From Glaciecola flavus (GTDB taxonomy: Bacteria; Pseudomonadota; Gammaproteobacteria; Enterobacterales; Alteromonadaceae), in the NCBI RefSeq assembly GCF_042646125.1, contig NZ_JBHRSW010000017.1, positions 62,001 through 126,000 of the forward strand: a stretch of 64,000 nucleotides of DNA, given 5' to 3'. The notes beneath the pieces were generated by a model that saw only the letters and a list, made by a program, of their open reading frames with translations, was not told where the DNA came from and did no database searches. This document shows, piece after piece, positions 17,390 through 25,785 of this stretch. The position numbers and the translations under genes were made by a program. The first letter of the stretch is position 1. Each line of letters begins with the position of its first letter.

Positions 17390-17980
17390 GTGATATATCA
17401 TTATCCACACAAAAGAGCTAAACAACAAGCCTGTCAACTCGGCGTGACATTGTTGGAGCTAATGATCACCTTGGCTATTGCGGCAATACTAGTTACACTT
17501 GTTGCTCCCAGCGTACAAACCATTGTGGCTAGCAATCGAATTGCCGCGCAAATAAATGATACAAGCGCAGCCATTCAATTTGCTCGATATCAAGCCATAG
17601 ATAAACAGACAACGGCGATAATTTGCCCATCCTCAGATTTTTCAAGCTGTAATAACGCCAATTGGAATCTGGCCAAAATAGTATTCATTGATGCGAACTT
17701 AAACAATCAACGAGACGCAAATGAAGACTTATTATATTCAACCCAAGAAGTTGTGGGTGACTTAGTGTTTACTGGTCCAGCAAATACAGTAGGCTTTGTT
17801 GAGTCGGGCGCTAGCCTAAATGCTAACGCTTCATTTATTAAACTGTGCCCAAGCGATAGAAACGTTAAATTTGCGCGCGCCCTTAACATCAATCAACAAG
17901 GACGAGTAAGATTAAGTAGAGACAGCGATAACGATGATATTCACGAAGATATCAGCGGCACGGCTCTAAGCTGCACTTAA
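17390..17980 (+). CDS. Type IV minor pilin, FimT/GspH family (first copy)
   Basis: 196-residue prepilin with GTG start preceded by AAGGGG. The PilD cleavage site is G18/V19 (LGVTLLELMITLA), with Glu5 of the mature protein at residue 23, then a hydrophobic helix. The globular part carries VFIDANLNNQRDANE, a loop of D-x-N-x-N form ending in Glu (101-112), and a second Asp-rich loop near the C terminus (178-187). Paired cysteines occur at 79/87 and 155/195. Minor pilins of this family prime pilus assembly with PilV, PilW, PilX and PilE, and some FimT proteins bind DNA during transformation. It stands in tandem with a paralogue. Confidence 0.88.
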   Translation: MIYHYPHKRAKQQACQLGVTLLELMITLAIAAILVTLVAPSVQTIVASNRIAAQINDTSAAIQFARYQAIDKQTTAIICPSSDFSSCNNANWNLAKIVFIDANLNNQRDANEDLLYSTQEVVGDLVFTGPANTVGFVESGASLNANASFIKLCPSDRNVKFARALNINQQGRVRLSRDSDNDDIHEDISGTALSCT

Positions 17981-17988
17981 CCGTTACA

Positions 17989-18006
17989 TCAGGTTAATTA
18001 ACCTGA
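17989..18006. repeat. 18-bp perfect palindrome after the first FimT gene
   Basis: TCAGGTTAATTAACCTGA is self-complementary over its full length. It lies 9 bp after the stop codon. No T-run follows. It could be an operator-like site for the second pilin gene or an mRNA 3' hairpin. Confidence 0.5.
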
Positions 18007-18041
18007 ACTCGGGATAAGACCGTCCTATTAGTCTTTGTTTT

Positions 18042-18065
18042 ACTGGCACTGAGGCCAGTTGTTTG
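18042..18065 (+). terminator. Possible weak terminator between the FimT genes
   Basis: Stem ACTGGC/GCCAGT with a 6-nt loop, followed by an interrupted T-rich stretch (TGTTTGTTTG). It may separate the two tandem pilin transcripts. Confidence 0.35.
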
Positions 18066-18124
18066 TTTGAAACTTTAGCTCTAGAGTTTACACACTCAAT
18101 ATTACTAAAGGCTGTAAACACGTC

Positions 18125-18691
18125 GTGCGCAAAAGGCATTCTCTCAGGCACGTTAAGGGACTAAGTATTCTAGAATTGCTGATCACTTTAACTATCGCCA
18201 GTATCATTTTTTCGTTTGTGGTACCGACTAGCAAGCACATATTGACTTACAGTAGGGTAAGCTCAGAAATCAATCAAGCCAGTTCAATTGTTCAGTTTGC
18301 TCGCTACACAGCCATCAATTCACATCAAAAAATTAGTGTTTGCCCAACACAAAACACAAGACAATGTGATATACAAAACTGGCAATTGCCCTTACTAGTA
18401 TTTTATGACAAGAATAGAAACCAACAACGCGATCCCGACGAAGCTATTTTGCGACTAGGCACGCGCGGAAATAAATTTTTGACGCTCAAGGGACCAAGAA
18501 AACTGATTTCCTTTTCTGCTGGTGGTTCATTGAGCAGCACAGCCACACTAAAAGTATGCCCAACAGCACCACTACCAGAATTTAACCGAGCACTTTACGT
18601 AAGTTTGAATGGAAGAGTGCGCTTGAGTAAAGATACCAATAACGATGGCATTCATGACAATGGACGTGGTCAACAAGTCAGCTGCTCATAG
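18125..18691 (+). CDS. Type IV minor pilin, FimT/GspH family (second copy)
   Basis: 188 residues, GTG start. Cleavage site G12/L13 (KGLSILELLITL) with Glu at mature position 5. It is a paralogue of the preceding pilin: both have RVSSEIN/RIAAQIN, QFARY.AI, CP-x-CD/CN-NW, the loop YDKNRNQQRDPDE (95-106) and a C-terminal LNGRVRLSKDTNNDGIHD. The downstream pilE gene converges on it. The pair may correspond to FimT and FimU of Pseudomonas, but I cannot say which is which. Start choice is uncertain because no strong Shine-Dalgarno sequence is present. Confidence 0.86.
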   Translation: MRKRHSLRHVKGLSILELLITLTIASIIFSFVVPTSKHILTYSRVSSEINQASSIVQFARYTAINSHQKISVCPTQNTRQCDIQNWQLPLLVFYDKNRNQQRDPDEAILRLGTRGNKFLTLKGPRKLISFSAGGSLSSTATLKVCPTAPLPEFNRALYVSLNGRVRLSKDTNNDGIHDNGRGQQVSCS

Positions 18692-18699
18692 CAACTGAG

Positions 18700-19164
18700 C
18701 TAGCAATTCCAACAGTATTCATCGCTATCAATTGCACCATTGTCATTTTTATCCCAAGCTTTGCGACCATCACTGAACAAGTACATATCGCCATTTCCTT
18801 CAACAATCGAAGCTGACACTGGACTCGCTTTTAATATGAATGTTTGGCCATTTGTGGAAACATCCGAGATAGTAAGAATATACTTTTTGTTGGCTACAGG
18901 CTCAGAAGCAGGTGAATGCCCAGAAAACACTAAAGGTGTACCTGTATCAGCACCGCCAACACCTGCACCCTTATACGTATACCTTGAGGCATTATGTCGT
19001 TCCATTGCCCCCGCAAACGCCATTAAATCTGCTTGTACAGCACTTCTTGCACTTCCTGCCATTGTGCTTTTATAGCTGGGATAGGCCACGGCTGTAATAA
19101 TACCCACAATGGCAATCACCACCAGTAGTTCAATTAATGTAAAACCAAACTGAGTATTTTTCAT
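18700..19164 (-). CDS. pilE: Type IV minor pilin PilE
   Basis: Prepilin of 154 residues. The ATG at 19164 (AAAGG upstream) begins MKNTQFGFTLIEL with cleavage at G7/F8 and Glu12 as mature Glu5; the longer frame to 19335 overlaps pilY1 and is not the gene. The C terminus contains WDKNDNGAIDSDEYCWNC, in which residues 138-149 fit the 12-residue EF-hand loop pattern (Asp1, Asn3, Asn5, Gly6, Ile8, Asp9, Glu12). PilE is a minor pilin encoded next to pilY1 in Pseudomonas-type loci. It is last in the leftward pilV-W-X-Y1-E series. Confidence 0.9.
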   Translation of the reverse strand: MKNTQFGFTLIELLVVIAIVGIITAVAYPSYKSTMAGSARSAVQADLMAFAGAMERHNASRYTYKGAGVGGADTGTPLVFSGHSPASEPVANKKYILTISDVSTNGQTFILKASPVSASIVEGNGDMYLFSDGRKAWDKNDNGAIDSDEYCWNC

Positions 19165-19192
19165 ACTTCTACCTTTCTCATAATGATGTAAA

Positions 19193-22100
19193 TTATTGAT
19201 TTTCAACTTCTGTCTTCCACGTATCTTTTTGCACACGCTCAAAACGGCCATAAATGTTTTGCGCAAGACATTCAAAGTCACTGCCACATTGAACTGCATT
19301 GCCATTGGCATCCAATTCCACCACTGCACTAACACATTCTGCGCCTAAGCACACGACAGGTTTGACAATGTTTTCAATCAAGATTTTAGTATCTGGCGCA
19401 ATGCCTGTTTGTGCTAATTGAGCAAAACGATCCGAGTGCTCATCGACGTTATTCTGGTTCAAGTCAGTAACCGCATTACCATTTATGAGATTAACTAAAT
19501 ACGCTCGGCTATTCCCTGTCGGAGGCGCGCACAAGCTGCTATTTGCCGAAGCTGGTAAGTATGTCGTAAAAAACACCTTGTAATCTAAGATTAGGGGTGA
19601 CGCCAATACTTTTTCTCCACCTGTTGCCAGCCTGATCATCCACCCTTGCTTGTTTGCAAACTCAGTATTGGCAATGTCTCTTGTCGTATTGTCGTTAGAA
19701 CTTAGCAGATGATCGGTCGCATCATATAAGTCAGAAGCCACGAATGCAGTAGAGGGTAAAGTAAACTGATTGTTAGCGTCCCTGTAAAAAACACCCTTAT
19801 CTTTGATCATGTAGAAGTTATCTTGAATATTTGGATTTAGAGGACCCGCTCTAAAACCAGATCCAATAGCGACAGCATAGTAGCGTTCCTCACCGATTAC
19901 GATTTCAGAGACATCAGGCGCATAATAAAAACGACGATTTTCAAACTCTGTATCGCCCCCCAGTTTGGCTAATAGTCCGCCCTTCACTAAGTTGGAAGGT
20001 GAACTCCCTTGGTAAATGTCTAGACGAAAAATTTGCCCGCCCATATCAGCCGCATACAAGTGATCCGCCAAGCCGTCGTTGTCACGGTCTATAACGGCGA
20101 TTCGAGCAGGAATACTATATTTCATATCAGGCAAAACCAAATCTGCATTTTGATTGCTTGCTGACCACAACAAATTCCCATTGTTGGCATCTAGTATGAA
20201 TACGCTGTTCCCAACAGTGTCATCTGATCGCGCTGTTTTATTGTCCTGATCAGCATCGTACCCACCACCAATTACCAAGACGTCTTTCACGGTACCGCTA
20301 ATATTCATTTTGGTAATAATGGGACGAGACCAAGTTTGTCCCAGATTAGCCAAGCTCCCCTGACCACCATCAATCTTAAATACCAATTTGGGATCAAGCT
20401 TTGCTGTGACATCAAATACATAGTAATTGTTGCCCCCTCTTCTCATTCCGACATACAACCACGTTTTACCACTGAATCGTCTGATAACGATATCACCATC
20501 GAGGCCATAAACATGGTTGAAGGTCGACCCGTTTCGATAAAAATCGTTGAGATTTGACAGTAATTCTCGCGGCATAACAGCAAAGTTTTCATCACCTGTT
20601 TCTGCGTCAAAGGAGTGCAAAAAACCGTGATTTGTAGCGACAAATATTGCACTATCAGTAGCTGAGTAATTGACGATTACGGGTTGAGAGTGGATCGGAT
20701 CGCCCATCATCATGTTGATGTCAGTAGTCGAGCCATCTCCATCATTGTCCAATACATCTACCCCCCTTGCCCATTTCAAAAGCTCTGTTCGGAGTATGGC
20801 TGGGCTGGGTTCTGTAGTTATACCCAAATCTGCTTCGGTTATACTGGTGTTGGCTTCCTCCAATTTGTTCGAAGCACTGAAAATACTGCCTGGCGTGTCC
20901 CCAAAGGTATACACATTGCGAACCAAATCTAATCGACTAGTGGCTCCACCTAGTCGCACGTCGTTGCCATCTGCAAGTGGTGACCAGAAACTATGTGCGT
21001 TCTCAGAGAAAAATCCCGTACCCGAATCAACCGCATTTAAGCCGTTTTGATCTTTAACAATATCACCGTCTATTTTGTATTTTTTTACGTTGCCTGGCCA
21101 CAATGTCCCCTCCGCAGGTTTGAACAAAGCGAAGTACAACTCATCCCTATGCGTCAAACGATTCAGCTGGTTTACCGCCACACCCGGTGACACAAAAGTA
21201 GTATTCACATCTTTCACCTGCCTTAAAATAGTTTCAAAAGCGGTCAATAGTTGGGCACTATTGTCTGCCCTGTAAAATCCCCCTCCACTCTGTAAGGCTA
21301 ATTGATTCAAAAAGTTATTTGCTTGATTGTTTGCCGCAAAACCAATGGTATGAGTGATAACACGGGCATCAATCACTGAATCTCCGGCGTCACTGATGTT
21401 TTTAACTAGGTCTAAACCACAAGTCTCACCACCCGAGACACCCGTCGCACAGGATTTTCCTAGCAGAGATTGAATCTTTGATACACTGTGATTGTTGTTC
21501 GCAATACCATCAGACAATAGCACGATATGGTTGTTAGTTTGACACTGCAAATCTTGTACGGGAGAAATGTACCTAGCGCCTGAAGGAATATATTCATCAA
21601 CGCAATTACTGCTGCTCAGATTGTCATCGGTGCATCCGCTAGGTTTAACTGCATCTTGGCCAATATAAGAAGAACGGTGGCTCACACGAGTTGATCGCCG
21701 TACTGAATTATTCACACTCGACTCGCCCCTTTTTCTGCCATAATCGACATTTAGGCCGCCGTAATATAGCGAGGCCTCATAAAGCGTATCGACAATCGGC
21801 GTATAGCCATTCGCCGTCAATTCATCGACTTTACCAATCAAGTGTTGACGCACTGTCGATGTTGTTCCGGGTGTCGCGTTCCCCTGATATTCGATGATTA
21901 AGCGCAAGGCACCCGATGGTTTACCATTGAAGGTGTAGGCACCGCGTTTTGCATACGTGAAATCCGAGAATACAAACATCATCTCATTATTGGGTTGCCA
22001 CCCAGGGCGATCGACAATTTCTTGCACTATAGTGGTGACAGACGGAGACCGGTATACGGCATTCCTTGTCCACGGAGGAATGTTACTCCATGTTACACTC

Positions 22101-23290
22101 GCGGAGGTCTTTGGTTTGTCTCGGAGCATATATCGTGTATACGGTGAAAAATCATTGGGATCGTCTTGTGCCACCCCTCGAATACGAATTTGTGCGCCAT
22201 TGTTCGTGCCATTTTGGTAAGCAGTAAATTCAAGCTGAGCATTTAATACCGTCGCACCCTGTGGCAATGCAATATTTTTAAATCGCGCGCCAATAAATTT
22301 ATTTGACCCCGCATAAAAAGTCAGCTCACTACCTGTAGACTGATAACCATCGGAGCGTTCTTCTGCATTTTCATCTTGCTGATCGACTTGATAAGTTAAG
22401 GTATCTTTTACACAGCCAGTCGCAGTGGATTCATCATACGTAATAACTAATTGAGGCGCTCGACTGTTTCCATCATCGTTAGAATATGCGGCGCGGTTGC
22501 TCGAGGTATCGGTACTGGTACCTTCAATTAATAGAGATAAATCATTGTTACCGCACCAATCGCCTCTATTTACGATTTCTTGAACGACTGAGGAGATGTC
22601 TGGAGACAAAATAGTTTCACCGTACAATGGCCAAGCATTGTTGGTGTCCCAGTTTACTTGAGCACCTGTTTTTGCTTTTGTGCTTATCTCATTATTGATG
22701 CCCTGAAAACTTAGTGAGTTACCTACTGATTCACCATAAATAGTGAGTTCACTGGGCGTTGTATCGATATTAACACTTGTAAATCGTAAAAAAGCGCCAG
22801 TAATGACCGCACCTCTAGGTATGTTTACATCATTAAATCGTAAGCCCGTCCAAACAGTGTCAGTGCCACTCGTCAATTTTAGTTGAGAACTATTCAGGTT
22901 TACGTTGCCATTTAGCTCATAACCGTCATCAATGCCACTCGTTACTGGAATAATCAATTCTGGCGATACTGGTGAATCGATGGGTTTGACAGGAAACAAT
23001 ACAGGCCCACCAAAATCAGAAAAGCGCATCAAACCCGCATTGATGTTCGTTGCATTGCCCAACGCATTTCTAAGTGCATCCTGTACTCGTTGCATTCTTG
23101 AGCGAGTCGTACCGTCTTTACCTGCCATAGAGCCAGATGTATCCATAATGAACAATACATTGGGGTTGTATGTCAGCGAGTTATTTCCGGTGCCTAAATA
23201 TATTTCCAAATCATCAGCAAGTGCTGTAAAACTGATTAGTACCGTTAAGATCAATGAGGTCAGGAAAGTAAGTAACTTCTTAAAATTCAT
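19193..23290 (-). CDS. pilY1: Type IV pilus tip adhesin PilY1
   Basis: 1365 residues from the ATG at 23290, which has GGAGG 5 nt upstream. A signal peptide spans about residues 1-25 (SFTALA-DD). A vWA-type domain opens with the MIDAS motif DTSGSM at 50-55 and resumes near 480-690 (NHIVLLSDGIANNN, HTIGFAANNQ). Two related beta-rich modules, about 118-286 and 297-468, lie between. The C-terminal half is the PilY1 beta-propeller (FVATNHGFLHSFDAETGD), with the calcium loop DRDNDGLAD at 1068-1076. PilY1 sits at the pilus tip, mediates adhesion and mechanosensing and counteracts PilT retraction. pilX precedes and pilE follows. Confidence 0.93.
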   Translation of the reverse strand: MNFKKLLTFLTSLILTVLISFTALADDLEIYLGTGNNSLTYNPNVLFIMDTSGSMAGKDGTTRSRMQRVQDALRNALGNATNINAGLMRFSDFGGPVLFPVKPIDSPVSPELIIPVTSGIDDGYELNGNVNLNSSQLKLTSGTDTVWTGLRFNDVNIPRGAVITGAFLRFTSVNIDTTPSELTIYGESVGNSLSFQGINNEISTKAKTGAQVNWDTNNAWPLYGETILSPDISSVVQEIVNRGDWCGNNDLSLLIEGTSTDTSSNRAAYSNDDGNSRAPQLVITYDESTATGCVKDTLTYQVDQQDENAEERSDGYQSTGSELTFYAGSNKFIGARFKNIALPQGATVLNAQLEFTAYQNGTNNGAQIRIRGVAQDDPNDFSPYTRYMLRDKPKTSASVTWSNIPPWTRNAVYRSPSVTTIVQEIVDRPGWQPNNEMMFVFSDFTYAKRGAYTFNGKPSGALRLIIEYQGNATPGTTSTVRQHLIGKVDELTANGYTPIVDTLYEASLYYGGLNVDYGRKRGESSVNNSVRRSTRVSHRSSYIGQDAVKPSGCTDDNLSSSNCVDEYIPSGARYISPVQDLQCQTNNHIVLLSDGIANNNHSVSKIQSLLGKSCATGVSGGETCGLDLVKNISDAGDSVIDARVITHTIGFAANNQANNFLNQLALQSGGGFYRADNSAQLLTAFETILRQVKDVNTTFVSPGVAVNQLNRLTHRDELYFALFKPAEGTLWPGNVKKYKIDGDIVKDQNGLNAVDSGTGFFSENAHSFWSPLADGNDVRLGGATSRLDLVRNVYTFGDTPGSIFSASNKLEEANTSITEADLGITTEPSPAILRTELLKWARGVDVLDNDGDGSTTDINMMMGDPIHSQPVIVNYSATDSAIFVATNHGFLHSFDAETGDENFAVMPRELLSNLNDFYRNGSTFNHVYGLDGDIVIRRFSGKTWLYVGMRRGGNNYYVFDVTAKLDPKLVFKIDGGQGSLANLGQTWSRPIITKMNISGTVKDVLVIGGGYDADQDNKTARSDDTVGNSVFILDANNGNLLWSASNQNADLVLPDMKYSIPARIAVIDRDNDGLADHLYAADMGGQIFRLDIYQGSSPSNLVKGGLLAKLGGDTEFENRRFYYAPDVSEIVIGEERYYAVAIGSGFRAGPLNPNIQDNFYMIKDKGVFYRDANNQFTLPSTAFVASDLYDATDHLLSSNDNTTRDIANTEFANKQGWMIRLATGGEKVLASPLILDYKVFFTTYLPASANSSLCAPPTGNSRAYLVNLINGNAVTDLNQNNVDEHSDRFAQLAQTGIAPDTKILIENIVKPVVCLGAECVSAVVELDANGNAVQCGSDFECLAQNIYGRFERVQKDTWKTEVENQ

Positions 23291-23302
23291 AATTACCTCC
23301 AA

Positions 23303-23881
23303 CTAGTTTGAGGCCGGTGCAAACACGGCTGCGGAAAGGGTATTTGCAACTGCATAGCCACTTCCTTCTGCTTGACCGCAGCCTCTAACTAAAAACAAGT
23401 GACAATTGATATTGCTACCGCCGATTACGTTGCTAGAGCCGCGACACGCTTGTTCTCTAACAAATACTGTGCGTGACCACGCATCAACAGGTGGATTTGT
23501 AGTAAATTTTTGAGCCGCTGTATGCCGCGTGCCGAATACCATGCCTGCCGATGTAGTTGCGCGTGTTGTTCGAGTGTTATCAAAGCAACTTAAACTCTCG
23601 TTGGCTAAGTCGATTGCGTTCATTTGTCTCGCTTCTGATAAAGGATCTAACATGGCAGGATCGCCCAATACAGATTCGTCTTCAGATTCAAACACAACGC
23701 CGGCGATTGCAGCTTCGGCTGCATCAAAAGCGACTGATTTCTTTTCCAAAGAAGCTGCCATTTTAGTTTGCAACAAACTACTCGATACTGAACTCACTCC
23801 CAGTATTGTAATAGATAGAAGAACAAGTAAGGCAAACACCATGACCAACCCGCTTTGCTCTCTCATGCTCAGCTTATTCAT
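23303..23881 (-). CDS. pilX: Type IV minor pilin PilX
   Basis: 192 residues. N terminus REQSGLVMVFALLVLLSITILG, cleaved after the Gly; the residue at mature position 5 is not Glu, as in the GspK-like tip pilins to which PilX is related. The PilX N-terminal domain pattern (SSLLQTKMAAS, AFDAAEAAIAG) is clear. Four cysteines occur in the C-terminal half. It overlaps pilW by 4 bp and pilY1 starts 12 bp downstream, so translation is probably coupled. Confidence 0.9.
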   Translation of the reverse strand: MNKLSMREQSGLVMVFALLVLLSITILGVSSVSSSLLQTKMAASLEKKSVAFDAAEAAIAGVVFESEDESVLGDPAMLDPLSEARQMNAIDLANESLSCFDNTRTTRATTSAGMVFGTRHTAAQKFTTNPPVDAWSRTVFVREQACRGSSNVIGGSNINCHLFLVRGCGQAEGSGYAVANTLSAAVFAPASN

Positions 23882-24759
23882 GCTTGCCCCCTTGCAAAAT
23901 TCTTTGTGTTTCTTAAGGTTATTGTTGTTTCAAAAGCCTTATACAAACCGTTATCCGGTGCTGTAATACTGTTTTCATTGAGTAGTTTGAAAGTTGAAGG
24001 CTGTGTAACAAAGCCCTCACCTTCCCCCTTTACAACAAGCGCGATTCTTACAGCAACGACGTGTGCATTGTTGGCGAACAAATTGGGTAGTTCGTTTGCG
24101 CTAACATAGCGGATCGGGCGGGTGATCCCATTTGTTGAAGCAACTTGAGTAATCCCATAAACAACTTGGAAACTGAGTACGTCGTCCAATAAAGTAACGG
24201 CGGAGTGACTATTGTGCCCAACAGCCGGTTTTTGGCCTCGTAAATAACGACCATCAAAACCGCGGCATTTTAGCTTTCCCCCGTCGACGAAGTATTCGTT
24301 GACAACATAAAATTCTTCATCCGCTAGCGGTGCTGCTCTTCCATACCCAAGATCGTAAGCGCGACAATCTCTATCGGATTGCAACGAAACGACCAAAGTA
24401 TCATTGTCTCCATTTGCGCCTTGCAATGCGCCCAAAGCAGGTCTAGACACAAAATCGCCCGGAAGAGGCACAGGGTGATTTCTGACAAAAGCACCTTCTT
24501 CTACTATATCCACTAGGCGGCTTAGGTTAGGGGATAAGGGGTCATAAAGACCTGTCATAAGCAAATCATCCCTAAAGCGCGACATAATGTAGCGTCCATT
24601 TTCTTGTGCGCTTGCAACGGCTTTATTAAATTTGTCTGTCACACTATTGCTGACCAAGATTTGTACCACTGCACCAGAGATAACCAAACCAAGCGCCAAT
24701 GAAATCATCAATTCAACTAGTGTAACCCCTAGCTCTGTATTGTGCTTTTTGTATTTCAT
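23878..24759 (-). CDS. pilW: Type IV minor pilin PilW
   Basis: 293 residues. Prepilin site ELGVTLVELMISLALGLVISGAVVQIL with Glu at mature position 5. The large globular domain (MSRFRDDLLMTGLYDPL, CRAYDLGYG) matches PilW proteins. It overlaps pilV and pilX by 4 bp each. Together with PilV, PilX and FimT it should form the priming complex that carries PilY1 to the pilus tip. Confidence 0.9.
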   Translation of the reverse strand: MKYKKHNTELGVTLVELMISLALGLVISGAVVQILVSNSVTDKFNKAVASAQENGRYIMSRFRDDLLMTGLYDPLSPNLSRLVDIVEEGAFVRNHPVPLPGDFVSRPALGALQGANGDNDTLVVSLQSDRDCRAYDLGYGRAAPLADEEFYVVNEYFVDGGKLKCRGFDGRYLRGQKPAVGHNSHSAVTLLDDVLSFQVVYGITQVASTNGITRPIRYVSANELPNLFANNAHVVAVRIALVVKGEGEGFVTQPSTFKLLNENSITAPDNGLYKAFETTITLRNTKNFARGQA

Positions 24760-25397
24760 AAGGCCACCTCAATCACTACACAATCATAGTCATTTGCACC
24801 GGGGGCATTACAATTTTGATTGGCAACACGGTCTAAATTTTGCCAACTTGGCGCAGGCCATTTCACCATGATTTTGTGCAAAGAACCTGCCGTACAACTA
24901 TCCGCATCAGCAGGGTTACTGTCGTTACAAGTTACGGCAAGTTCGGCAGCAGGGTTGGCGGCTTCTGTAGCGCAAGACATTTTGTAGGCGTCAAATACAG
25001 CAAATTCTTGCGCAGTACAATCGCCACTCAAGCAGTCTGGAATAGATGGCGGAATAACTTCACAGTAGCAGGCAAAATCGTCCAAATTGGCTGAACAAGA
25101 TAGATTGTTAAAATTATAGTTGTTGGCGTCAAAGTACGCATTGTCTACTACAAAGCCGTCAGTAATCTGTGAGGGTTGGATACTCGCTCTCAATCTTTCC
25201 GTCATTTGTTGAGACACCATTACAGCCTGAGTTCGAGACATGGCCTCTTTGTTAGAAAATGCCCCTATAAACTGCATGGACGCCACACCCAACAATCCCA
25301 CAGATAAAATGAACAGTGTAATCAATACTTCCAGCATACTAATGCCAGTTTGCTTACTGTTTATTTTGACGACGTAATTGTGTGATAAGGATCGCAT
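24756..25397 (-). CDS. pilV: Type IV minor pilin PilV
   Basis: 213 residues. Site KQTGISMLEVLITLFILSVG, Glu at mature position 5, followed by LLGVASMQFIGAFSNKEAMSRTQAVMVSQQMTERLRA, characteristic of PilV. It is unusually rich in cysteine (about 11 in the last 120 residues), suggesting several disulphides. It is the first gene of the leftward pilus operon; no convincing promoter box was found upstream, and the Shine-Dalgarno sequence is weak. Confidence 0.9.
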   Translation of the reverse strand: MRSLSHNYVVKINSKQTGISMLEVLITLFILSVGLLGVASMQFIGAFSNKEAMSRTQAVMVSQQMTERLRASIQPSQITDGFVVDNAYFDANNYNFNNLSCSANLDDFACYCEVIPPSIPDCLSGDCTAQEFAVFDAYKMSCATEAANPAAELAVTCNDSNPADADSCTAGSLHKIMVKWPAPSWQNLDRVANQNCNAPGANDYDCVVIEVAL

Positions 25398-25785
25398 ACT
25401 TCAACCAAAAATAATTTCCATGACGTCACTTTAGTATTAAATCGGCAACTGATGGTTATTCAGGATGAGTCTAAGGTATTAAACTGAAAAAAATACTGAG
25501 CGTATGGACTGTTTTTTATGTGGGGCTTGTGAGGCTTGCAGAGTAGCGTTATCAGTATTGATTGTTAGTGCTTATTCGTGCTGTTCGTAAACATGCTAAT
25601 GGAGTACTTACCAAAGCTATCTTGTACAGAAGACTTCCCTGTTGTTTGCTGCGTAAATCATATTTCGCCTATCTAGGGTCTGTTGCCCTTTGGTGTACAG
25701 ACCCTAGTCAATTTGCATACATGCAGACTAAGTAACTTTAGCTAAACAAACAAGTAAACAAAGCGTAGATAGGCAACAATTTTTG
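25398..25785. other. Gap between ispH and pilV
   Basis: 388 bp with no credible gene. It must contain the pilV promoter and the ispH 3' end. It holds the hairpin listed at 25672-25708. The frames present are short (27 codons or fewer) and lack Shine-Dalgarno sequences. Base composition is A+T-rich but not extreme. Confidence 0.5.
25672..25708. repeat. Hairpin with CTAGGGTCTGT arms downstream of ispH
   Basis: Arms CTAGGGTCTGT (25673-25683) and ACAGACCCTAG (25697-25707), perfect over 11 bp, with a 13-nt loop. No T-run on either strand. The arm repeats the palindrome at 398-417, suggesting a dispersed repeat or a shared 3'-end element. Confidence 0.6.

Noticed and set aside
19165..19335. N-terminal extension of pilE
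   Set aside because: The extra 57 codons overlap the end of pilY1, and the prepilin signal starts at 19164 with its own Shine-Dalgarno sequence.
21957..22220. Plus-strand frames inside pilY1
   Set aside because: Antisense shadows of a long, well-supported coding region.
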